Shown here: in pieces, positions 22,373-29,256 of the stretch | Layout of the letters: every line of letters starts with the position of its first letter | Numbering within the stretch: position 1 is the first letter of the stretch | Assembly (NCBI GenBank): GCA_018056725.1 | Contig: JAGPFF010000023.1 | Span: forward strand, 1 to 33,579 | Reading direction: 5' to 3' | Length of the DNA: 33,579 nt | DNA from: Anaerolineaceae bacterium | GTDB lineage: Bacteria > Chloroflexota > Anaerolineae > Anaerolineales > Anaerolineaceae | Made by a program: the position numbers and the translations under genes | Notes under the pieces: generated by a model | Seen by the model: the letters and a program-made list of their open reading frames with translations, nothing else | Databases searched by the model: none | Told to the model about the DNA's origin: nothing

Positions 22373-23200
22373 ATGGGCAAAATTTTTCTGGGTGTAAATA
22401 TGGAATTTGTGAGGCACCATGATAAACCATTTGACTGGGGCGTGGCGAAAGCTGCTGAAATTGGTTATCAATATGTTGAACCCATGGTGCACTGGGGTCG
22501 CGAACTGCTCAGTGAAGCAAGATATTTTCACAGCATTTCGATGTATGATGATCCGCGCTGGGCACGGGATCTTTGTGACCACTACAAAATTAAAATGTCG
22601 GGCGTCAGCGCTCATACCACCTTGTGCAAACCGGAAATCGGGGTTGAATATCTCAAACAAGCCGTCCGCTGGGCTTCGGATGCAGGCGCCCCTGTGGTTA
22701 ATACAGACGAAGGACCAAAACCGGATTGGACTACAGAGGAAATGGATTACCAGTTGATGACCTATACGCTTAAGGAAGCTTCGATGGTCGCAGAGCGGTA
22801 TGGCATCAAGATTGGTCTGGAACCCCACCAGCAATATAGCAAGTCCATGGAAGGGTTGGACAGCATTTATAATCTGGTCAAGTCTCCGGCAATTGGAATC
22901 AATTATGACACTGGGAACAGTTACCTCGCTGGAACAACCGATACCTATGAATGGCTGGCTCATGTGAATGACCGGTTGGTACATCTGCATGCCAAAGACA
23001 TCAGCTTCTCGCAAAGCGGAGAAGAACGTGGCAAAGTGACCGGAACCCCGGTTGGATGTGCTTGTGGTGATGGTGTGGTGGATTGGAAACAGGTTATTGA
23101 CATTGTTAAAAAATGTCCCAATGATATTGTCTTCAGCGTTGAAGTTGGCAATGTACCGGATGCCATTCGCAGTTTTGAGCATTTAAGCAAATTACTCTAA
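22373..23200 (+). CDS. Sugar phosphate isomerase/epimerase-family TIM barrel, copy 4
   Basis: The 275-residue paralogue of copy 3 has ligands E150 (IGLEPHQQY), D179 (INYDTGNSY), H206 (VHLHAKDIS) and E257 (FSVEVGN). Two adjacent ATGs are available at 22370 and 22373. The GGAG site is 5 nt from the second and only 2 nt from the first, so the second is used. The gene lies 21 nt after copy 3, so the two are co-transcribed and may form a heteromer or act on successive intermediates. The substrate loops have diverged strongly from copy 3 (the N-terminal halves differ), which suggests different substrates. Confidence 0.87.
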   Translation: MGKIFLGVNMEFVRHHDKPFDWGVAKAAEIGYQYVEPMVHWGRELLSEARYFHSISMYDDPRWARDLCDHYKIKMSGVSAHTTLCKPEIGVEYLKQAVRWASDAGAPVVNTDEGPKPDWTTEEMDYQLMTYTLKEASMVAERYGIKIGLEPHQQYSKSMEGLDSIYNLVKSPAIGINYDTGNSYLAGTTDTYEWLAHVNDRLVHLHAKDISFSQSGEERGKVTGTPVGCACGDGVVDWKQVIDIVKKCPNDIVFSVEVGNVPDAIRSFEHLSKLL

Positions 23201-23210
23201 CGGAATTTCG

Positions 23211-23259
23211 GCTGTACCCACCATGATAAGTGCCTGAAAGCGTTTGTGGTGGGTGCAGC
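23211..23259 (+). terminator. Large intergenic stem-loop after the paralogous isomerase pair
   Basis: A 13-bp stem with one G-U pair (GCTGTACCCACCA with TGGTGGGTGCAGC) and a 23-nt loop, 10 nt after the stop of copy 4. A T-rich stretch with six Ts follows about 15 nt later. It may be a weak terminator or a processing site before the next gene. Confidence 0.45.
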
Positions 23260-23316
23260 AAATGGAATTATCTTATTATTTTTTACATTCGCGAGAATCA
23301 TTTCTTAGGAGGTGAT

Positions 23317-24477
23317 ATGAGTTACCCAAAGGTGGCAGTGATTGGTTTAGGTTTCATGGGGAGGACGCATATTCAAACCCTGCGCCGGCTGGGTGTGTCA
23401 ATTCATGGCATTGCCGGCATCGATGAAAACGAGGGGAGAAAAGTTGCCGGTGAACTGGGGATACAAAAATGGTACACCAGTTTTGCCGAAGCCATAAAAG
23501 ATCCTGAAGTTGAAGTGGTTCACCTGTGCACACCCAATGTCCTCCACTACGAACAGGCAAAAGCTGCCCTTAACGCGGGTAAACATGTGTTATGCGAAAA
23601 ACCGCTTGCGATGACCTCCGCCCAGTCTCGCGAATTGGCTGCCCTGGCGCAACAAAAAGGACTGGTCACAGCAGTCAATTACAATCTTCGCTTCTATCCC
23701 ATTTGCCAGGAAGCCCGCGCGCGCGTGCAGGCAGGTGAACTTGGAACCCCCTACCTCATCACCGGTGGTTATTTACAGGATTGGCTCTACCTGAAAACGG
23801 ATTGGAACTGGCGTCTGGAGCCGGAACAGGGAGGGGAACTGCGGGTTGTGGCGGATATTGGCACCCACTGGATGGACCTGGTAACTTACATCACCGGACT
23901 AAAAATTACTGCTGTAATGGCAGATTTCATGATAGCCCACCCCACGCGTCTGCAACCGTTGGCTGAGGTGGAAACTTTTGCCGGGAAAATTGAAAAGAAT
24001 CTTTCTACCAAAGAAGTTCCCATTAAAACAGAAGACGCTGCTGTCATTCTCTTCCGGTTTGAGAATGGAGCACTGGGAAATGTCAGCCTCTCCCAGGTAT
24101 CAGCCGGACGAAAAAATTTCCTCTGGTTCGAAATCTGCGGCGCCCGCACAGCCTATCACTGGGAGCAGGAATCGCCAAATGAAATGTGGATTGGTTTCCG
24201 CGATCAGCCCAACCAGATCTTGGTCAAAGATCCCTCGCTCTTCCACGATTCTTCTCGTGCGTTGACCGGTTTTCCGGGTGGTCATGCCGAAGGATACCCG
24301 GACACTTTTCTGCAAGTTTTTAAACAGTTCTATACTGCCATTGCCACAGGCAAGATGCCAGAAACGGGGAGGTTTGCTACTTTTGCCGATGGTCATCATG
24401 AGATGGTTCTGTGTGAAGCCATAAAACAGTCGGCAACCGAAAAGCGTTGGGTCAGCCTCGACGAAATACAGGAATAA
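23317..24477 (+). CDS. Gfo/Idh/MocA-family oxidoreductase, copy 3
   Basis: The 386-residue protein starts with VAVIGLGFMGRTH, giving the GxGxxG loop. It has LCEKPLAMTSAQSRE from residue 92 and the catalytic D180-x3-H184 in VADIGTHWMDLV. It shares the GGYLQDW block near 150 and the ISSG/GRKN-type segment ahead of the C-terminal sheet with copy 2 at 11312, so both belong to one subfamily. The family oxidises or reduces ring hydroxyls of sugars, glycosides or cyclitols with NAD(P). A 29-codon upstream extension is open, but TAGGAGGTGAT before the ATG at 23317 is a near-perfect ribosome site. It pairs with the isomerase-like gene 25 nt downstream. Confidence 0.91.
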   Translation: MSYPKVAVIGLGFMGRTHIQTLRRLGVSIHGIAGIDENEGRKVAGELGIQKWYTSFAEAIKDPEVEVVHLCTPNVLHYEQAKAALNAGKHVLCEKPLAMTSAQSRELAALAQQKGLVTAVNYNLRFYPICQEARARVQAGELGTPYLITGGYLQDWLYLKTDWNWRLEPEQGGELRVVADIGTHWMDLVTYITGLKITAVMADFMIAHPTRLQPLAEVETFAGKIEKNLSTKEVPIKTEDAAVILFRFENGALGNVSLSQVSAGRKNFLWFEICGARTAYHWEQESPNEMWIGFRDQPNQILVKDPSLFHDSSRALTGFPGGHAEGYPDTFLQVFKQFYTAIATGKMPETGRFATFADGHHEMVLCEAIKQSATEKRWVSLDEIQE

Positions 24478-24502
24478 GTCTCTGCGAAAGGAGAAATAAA
24501 CC

Positions 24503-25465
24503 ATGAGAATTGGAGTATTTTCAGTAATCTTCCAGGACCTGCCTTTTGAGCAGGCGCTGGATCGCATTCTTTCCTACGGGGCAACCGCTGTTGAAGTTGG
24601 TACGGGAGGTTATCCCGGTTCTCATCATTGCCCGTTGGATGATTTGTTGGAGAGCGATAGTAAAAGAAAAGACTATCTCAAAGCTGTTGATAGCCGAGGG
24701 ATGATCCTCAGTGCCTTTAGCTGCCACTCCAACCCCCTCAGCCCCGAGCGAGGCGAAGCTCGTTCCGCGGATGAATTGATTCACAAGACGATCCTTCTGG
24801 CTGAAAAGTGTGGCGTTCCGGTAATCAATGTCATGTCCGGGTTGCCTGCAGGAGCTGCCGGTGATACCACGCCCAACTGGGTGACCTGCCCATGGCCGCC
24901 ACATTTTCTTGAAATTCTGGATTACCAGTGGAACCAGGTGGCAATTCCATATTGGCGTAAGGTAAGTCAATTTGCGCAGGATCATAATGTGAAAATTGGC
25001 GTTGAAATGCATCCCGGCATGCTCATCTACAACGTGGAAACAATGTTACGAATGCGGGAAGCCTGCGGTCCGGCGATGGGTGCGAACTTTGATCCGAGTC
25101 ACCTCTTCTGGAATGGGGTGGATCCTGTAGCGGCGATCCGCAGACTGGGAAATGCCATCCATCACGTCCATGGCAAAGATTGCTACGTTGATCCCTTCAA
25201 CACTGCCGTGAATGGCTGCAATGACCATAAGAATTATTCCCAAATCCCGGCGCGTTCCTGGACGTTTCGGACGATCGGCTATGGTCACGACTTGAAAGTG
25301 TGGAAGGATATGGTATCCGCTTTGCGTATGGTGGGCTATGATTATGTCATCTCTCTTGAACATGAAGATGGCATGATGTCCTTTGAGGAAGGGGTCGGTA
25401 AAGGTCTGGCTGCGCTGCGTGAGGTGGTGACTGTAGACTCCCCGGGAGAAATGTTTTGGGCTTGA
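24503..25465 (+). CDS. Sugar phosphate isomerase/epimerase-family TIM barrel, copy 5 (IolE-type)
   Basis: The 320-residue protein has ligands E168 (IGVEMHPGM), D197 (NFDPSHLFW), H223 (HHVHGKD) and E286 (SLEHEDG). The insert with NGCNDHKNY and RSWTFRTIGYGHD (about 236-263) is typical of the longer branch found next to Gfo/Idh dehydrogenases and annotated as inosose dehydratase/isomerase-like. It differs from copies 1 to 4 in length and insert. It is the last gene of the plus-strand series and is followed by a bidirectional terminator. It may dehydrate or isomerise the keto product of the Gfo/Idh enzyme encoded just upstream; this is inference. Confidence 0.88.
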   Translation: MRIGVFSVIFQDLPFEQALDRILSYGATAVEVGTGGYPGSHHCPLDDLLESDSKRKDYLKAVDSRGMILSAFSCHSNPLSPERGEARSADELIHKTILLAEKCGVPVINVMSGLPAGAAGDTTPNWVTCPWPPHFLEILDYQWNQVAIPYWRKVSQFAQDHNVKIGVEMHPGMLIYNVETMLRMREACGPAMGANFDPSHLFWNGVDPVAAIRRLGNAIHHVHGKDCYVDPFNTAVNGCNDHKNYSQIPARSWTFRTIGYGHDLKVWKDMVSALRMVGYDYVISLEHEDGMMSFEEGVGKGLAALREVVTVDSPGEMFWA

Positions 25466-25484
25466 TGGAGCACCGATGATAGAG

Positions 25485-25517
25485 AACAGCCAGGGAGAAT
25501 GAAACCCTGGCTGTTTT
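25485..25517. terminator. Bidirectional intrinsic terminator between convergent genes
   Basis: An 11-bp perfect stem, AACAGCCAGGG with CCCTGGCTGTT, and a 9-nt loop, followed by TTTT on the plus strand. It lies 19 nt after the last isomerase stop and just before the histidine kinase stop on the minus strand, so it serves both. Confidence 0.85.
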
Positions 25518-25518
25518 G

Positions 25519-26919
25519 TCATGTCAGCGGGGGTGAAACAGTCGGGAAACGGATTACAAAACTGGTACCTTCTCCCTTCCCGGAAGATTCAGCGGCAATT
25601 GTTCCGCCCTGGGCTTCGACAAGCGCCTTGCAAATTGCCAGTCCAAGACCCATCTTGCCGGAGGCTGTTGAACGGGTTTTGTCGGCGCGGTAGAAGCGGT
25701 CAAAGACATAAGGTAAATCCTCTCTTTCAATCCCTTCCCCGCTATCGGTTACCCGCAACCAAACTCTTTTATCCTCCACGCCCGCTGAGAGTCTAATCGA
25801 GCCGCCTAAGGGTGTATAACGCAAAGCATTATCCACCAGGTTCTTAAGCACCTGAATAACCCTGCCTTCATCCACCTGAATAAAGGGTAGATCGGATGGG
25901 GATTCGAGCTTAAGCTGAATGCCTTTTTGTTCAGCCAGCGGGGTGTAAATCTGCTGAATTCTTTCCAGTAAGACCACTGGCTGCATGGGTTGGGGGTGCA
26001 TTTCAAGACCACCCGATTCGACCTGAGTGAGCATGGTCATATCGCCAACCAACCTGCGCAGATGCTCAATCTCCGTACGGATAACGTCGATGCGTTCCGG
26101 CGAGAGGGAGATATCCCCATCCTCCAACATTTCAATATATCCTGAAATAATCTGCAGAGGAGTGCTCAAATCATGGGTGATATCAGCAGTCAAACGTTTT
26201 CGTTTCTGGTCGGCTTCAAAAAGATCCGCACTCATTTTGTTGAAGGTTTCGGTCAGCTGCCCCAACTCATCATCTGAAGTTACGGGCAGTTGTTGTTGCA
26301 GCTCGCCTTTCGCCATTTGTTGAGAGGCTTGCGTAAGGCGGCGGATTGGTTTGATCAATCGGCTTGCCAGTAGAAAGCCCATCAGTACGGCGGCAAGAAT
26401 TCCCGCAAAGGCTGCCAGTCCAATCGCTAGATTGGTGCGACGGAGAAAAACCCGTTCTTCAGCGCTAAGGGCAAACTGATACTTGGTATCCGGCAAAATC
26501 CAGGCGATTGTTTTTCCATCCACGGTCACTGCCACTGCATGCTCAACCTGATTGGTCGGGACCTGATCACCGATCTCGAAGCCGGCAAAGGGTATTAGCG
26601 CCTGGTAATTTGCATCCACCAATCCATGCAAGCCGCGAATCTCCCATCTCTCAGGCAGCTTCCCTTTGTCATCCGGTCGCTGCATGTTAGTGCCAGCCAC
26701 TCCGGAAAAAACATAATATTCGTAAAATCCATCCAGGGTGCCGAAAGCAGCATAATATTCCTGAGTGGCTTGATTGAGTTGTGCGGTTTGCTGCTGGACA
26801 ACCAAATTAAGTAAGGACTGACCGGATGTAACCCGGATCAGCACAGACACCACCAGTACGGTTAATAAGGCTACGCCTAAATAGGAGAAGATCAGTTTCG
26901 ATTTTAAGGAACGTTTCAT
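25519..26919 (-). CDS. Two-component sensor histidine kinase (HAMP, HisKA, HATPase)
   Basis: A 466-residue membrane kinase. TM1 is about 10-30, an extracytoplasmic sensor region of about 130 residues follows, TM2 is about 164-187 and HAMP about 185-238. The phospho-accepting H249 lies in ADITHDLSTPLQ. The ATP domain carries LVDNALRYTP, DSGEGIEREDLPYVFDRFYR and GLGLAICKALVEAQGG. It resembles BaeS-type kinases in layout. The sensor region has no domain that I recognise. It overlaps the response regulator gene by 4 bp (ATGA) and so is its partner. It is the last gene of the VTC/DUF4956 operon. Confidence 0.93.
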   Translation of the reverse strand: MKRSLKSKLIFSYLGVALLTVLVVSVLIRVTSGQSLLNLVVQQQTAQLNQATQEYYAAFGTLDGFYEYYVFSGVAGTNMQRPDDKGKLPERWEIRGLHGLVDANYQALIPFAGFEIGDQVPTNQVEHAVAVTVDGKTIAWILPDTKYQFALSAEERVFLRRTNLAIGLAAFAGILAAVLMGFLLASRLIKPIRRLTQASQQMAKGELQQQLPVTSDDELGQLTETFNKMSADLFEADQKRKRLTADITHDLSTPLQIISGYIEMLEDGDISLSPERIDVIRTEIEHLRRLVGDMTMLTQVESGGLEMHPQPMQPVVLLERIQQIYTPLAEQKGIQLKLESPSDLPFIQVDEGRVIQVLKNLVDNALRYTPLGGSIRLSAGVEDKRVWLRVTDSGEGIEREDLPYVFDRFYRADKTRSTASGKMGLGLAICKALVEAQGGTIAAESSGKGEGTSFVIRFPTVSPPLT

Positions 26920-27605
26920 TCAACTTCTCCAAGAAAACGATAACCAATCCCGAAGACGGTTTCAATGTAACGGGGTTGATCAGGGTCATCATTCAATTTT
27001 ACGCGCAGGTTGCGGATGTGAATCTTCAAGGTGGCTTCTGAACCGGTAAAACCGTTTTCCATCAGGCTGATCGCCATATCCGCCCTTTTTACCACTTTAC
27101 CGGCGGAGCGCATGAGCAAATCCAACAAATGAAATTCAAGTGGGGTTAATTCGATCAACTGGTCTTGTTTCCGTACTTCATGACCATTGTAATCCAGTGT
27201 AATGTCTCCGATGACTAAATTTGGACGCGGCTTGTCCCCGGGCGCAGCACGGCGCAGCACTACCTGGATACGCACCAGTAATTCGCGCAGGCGGAAAGGT
27301 TTAGTGATGTAATCATCCGCGCCGAGATCAAATCCTTTGATTATCTCCGCTTCTTGCTGCTTGGCTGTAATCATGATGACGGGGGTATCCGATTCGCGCC
27401 GCAGTTGGCTGATGAACTGGTATCCATCCATATTCGGCATCATGATATCGAGAAGGATCAGATCGGGATGGTACTGGTGAAACTGATCGAGAGCTTCTTT
27501 TCCATCCGCCGCGGTGATCACTTCATACCCCTGGCTAACCAGGAAGTCATTGATCATCAGGAGTACATTACGGGTATCGTCAACTACCAGAATCGTTCTT
27601 GTCAT
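26916..27605 (-). CDS. OmpR-family response regulator
   Basis: The 229-residue regulator has a receiver domain with the acidic pair D9-D10, phospho-acceptor D53 (LLDIMMPNMD), T80 and K102 (YITKPFRLREL). A winged-helix output domain follows, with ELTPLEFHLLDLLMRSAGKVV and YIETVFGIGYRF. An in-frame TTG at 27647 would overlap the upstream gene; the ATG at 27605 begins a normal receiver (MTRTILVVDD). No ribosome site is close to it, but TATAAT (27617-27612, minus strand) sits 6 nt before the ATG, hinting at an extra leaderless promoter. It probably controls genes together with the kinase encoded 4 bp inside its 3' end. Confidence 0.92.
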   Translation of the reverse strand: MTRTILVVDDTRNVLLMINDFLVSQGYEVITAADGKEALDQFHQYHPDLILLDIMMPNMDGYQFISQLRRESDTPVIMITAKQQEAEIIKGFDLGADDYITKPFRLRELLVRIQVVLRRAAPGDKPRPNLVIGDITLDYNGHEVRKQDQLIELTPLEFHLLDLLMRSAGKVVKRADMAISLMENGFTGSEATLKIHIRNLRVKLNDDPDQPRYIETVFGIGYRFLGEVE

Positions 27606-27636
27606 AAGCTGATTATAAACATTCCTGAATTTCTCG

Positions 27637-28278
27637 TTATTCGTCAAAATCTGAGTTGCTGTAAGCCACTAAAACAGGTTGATCGTCTTCTGCAAAATTA
27701 TTTTGCCGGACCTCATCATAGAAGACAGTCAATTCAGCAGTATCTTTTAGAAAATTCACTTTTCCGACCGCCACCCGCTTAATCTTGATTCCCAATCGGT
27801 TTTCCAGGTCTGCAATCAATTCAGCCCAGCGCTCGGGGTGAATCAATTCAATCTTTTCATAGATCACCCGTTTGGAAGATTCGAACTTGAACCCCCAACC
27901 TTTTTCCAGCACGAACATTAACAGCAGAATGATGAGATTTGCAGCGATGAGCGTAGACCAGTTGGTATTTCCGGTGTTGGTGGCGTTCATTACGGGTAAT
28001 GCAGCAATGATAAACAGGTAGGTCATCTCGCGCACAGGAAGTGGATCCGTCCGGTATCGTAAGATGGTGAATATCGCAAACAAACCAAAACCCACACCGA
28101 TACCAATTTCGATGCTGATCAAGAAGTGCAGCACAAAATAAATCACGGTATTAAAGGCTAGAAAGGTCAATACATAGCGTTTGCTGTGCGTTGAGGGGAA
28201 GTAAATGAACCTCACCAGAATGATGGCGACGATAAGGTTAAAGAAAAAGCCAATGAGAACAGAGGTCAATTCACTCAT
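27637..28278 (-). CDS. DUF4956 integral membrane protein
   Basis: A 213-residue protein with about four to five hydrophobic helices in the first 140 residues. Examples are VLIGFFFNLIVAIILVRFIY, the glycine-rich IGIGVGFGLFAIFTILRYRT followed by REMTYLFIIAALPV, and TLIAANLIILLLMFVLEKGW. A soluble C-terminal domain of about 80 residues follows. ILRYRT-x-(5-6)-REMTYLF is the DUF4956 signature. Members are usually encoded next to VTC-domain proteins, as here, and may form a membrane partner of that polymerase-like protein. It overlaps the VTC gene by one base (TAATG) and has GGAG before the ATG. The function is unproven. Confidence 0.88.
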   Translation of the reverse strand: MSELTSVLIGFFFNLIVAIILVRFIYFPSTHSKRYVLTFLAFNTVIYFVLHFLISIEIGIGVGFGLFAIFTILRYRTDPLPVREMTYLFIIAALPVMNATNTGNTNWSTLIAANLIILLLMFVLEKGWGFKFESSKRVIYEKIELIHPERWAELIADLENRLGIKIKRVAVGKVNFLKDTAELTVFYDEVRQNNFAEDDQPVLVAYSNSDFDE

Positions 28279-29132
28279 TAAATAACTCCTTGGGATATTT
28301 TTTCGATCCACAGGATCTGTGGTTTTAACGCGTTCTTCTTTACACCGGTATAGAGCAGAGCGGTACCGATGCAATATTTACTGAATCCGCTTGGATGAAT
28401 CCTCCGGGAGAAAAGTTCCTCCCGCAGGGGTGAATTCTTTATTTGTCGATCTGACTTGATCTCGATGATGGCTATCCCATCCAACCGTTTTTCATTGTCG
28501 CCGTTGGAAAAGAGAATGTCAAAATCGATCGTCGCGCGTTCGCTACGTTGGATACTAGCCAGGGTGATGCGTGAAAAGGTATTCCAAATTTTAGCTTCCA
28601 GATTTGTTGATTCCAGTAGGCAGGTTTTCTTCAACCATTTTTTGGCTTCCGCATCCACTTTTGTGATTGCCTGCGAGGTTGGTTTACGGTTTTTGATCGT
28701 GCGATCTTTGCGGGTTTTGTATTTCACCTCAAAAAATGTCTGACCGGACTCAAGATACTCACGAGAACGAACTTTGTACCTTTCTGCGTTTCCGTTGACA
28801 TGCAGGTTGAAGAGGTAAAAATCAGGGGTGTCGAAATATACCGTGCGATAATGGTTGATTCTATTGCCATCAATGGTCAAAATTTGATATTCCTTCATCA
28901 CGGCATCAAGAACAGGAACAAGCAGCTCTACCGGCAGGATGAATTTGGTATCCACCCGGTCTTGCAAAGTGATCGAATCCATTTCTTCGAGACGAATGGG
29001 GGAAAAATGGCTTAAAGTTTGTTCAAGTGCACGGATTATCATGCCTGCGCTGTGGGTCTTCGCTGAAAGAGCAGGTACAAGAAGGGTTTTCTCTGAATCT
29101 GGGCAGGTCTTTATCATGCGATTGGTAATCAT
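28278..29132 (-). CDS. VTC-domain protein (polyphosphate polymerase-like)
   Basis: The 284-residue protein has the tunnel-fold motifs of the VTC domain: DRVDTKFILP (58-67), YRTVYFDTPDF (95-105), RYKVRSREY (118-126), FFEVKYKTRKDRTIK (133-147), AIIEIKSDR and the C-terminal FSKYCIGTALL. The Lys/Arg/Glu residues match those that bind nucleotide and phosphate in yeast Vtc4, which makes polyphosphate from ATP. It has no transmembrane segment of its own; the DUF4956 protein encoded next may hold it at the membrane. The ATG at 29132 has AAGGAG in front and is chosen over an extension to 29192. Polyphosphate synthesis is inference; bacterial members are little characterised. Confidence 0.88.
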   Translation of the reverse strand: MITNRMIKTCPDSEKTLLVPALSAKTHSAGMIIRALEQTLSHFSPIRLEEMDSITLQDRVDTKFILPVELLVPVLDAVMKEYQILTIDGNRINHYRTVYFDTPDFYLFNLHVNGNAERYKVRSREYLESGQTFFEVKYKTRKDRTIKNRKPTSQAITKVDAEAKKWLKKTCLLESTNLEAKIWNTFSRITLASIQRSERATIDFDILFSNGDNEKRLDGIAIIEIKSDRQIKNSPLREELFSRRIHPSGFSKYCIGTALLYTGVKKNALKPQILWIEKISQGVI

Positions 29133-29213
29133 TGTGAGACTCCTTGCCACAAGCTGTGGTCTGTTCTTCTGAATATAGCCTATCCGCGCCATGGAATGGT
29201 TTAGTTCTCGTAT

Positions 29214-29245
29214 AAAAAAAGCGGGATGTCGTCAGGACACCCCGC
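29214..29245 (-). terminator. Strong intrinsic terminator after the beta-helix lipoprotein gene
   Basis: Read on the minus strand, a 10-bp stem (GCGGGGTGTC with GACATCCCGC, one G-U pair) with a 5-nt loop is followed by seven Ts. It lies 12 nt after the lipoprotein stop and separates that gene from the VTC operon. Confidence 0.9.
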
Positions 29246-29256
29246 GGGAATTTGCA

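Noticed and set aside
22361..23182. 273-codon antisense open frame opposite isomerase copy 4
   Set aside because: It lies wholly opposite a gene with clear metal-site motifs. Its composition is that of a shadow frame with no domain pattern.
23230..23316. 29-codon extension of the third Gfo/Idh gene
   Set aside because: It crosses the intergenic stem-loop, and the Rossmann start plus a near-perfect ribosome site mark 23317 as the start.
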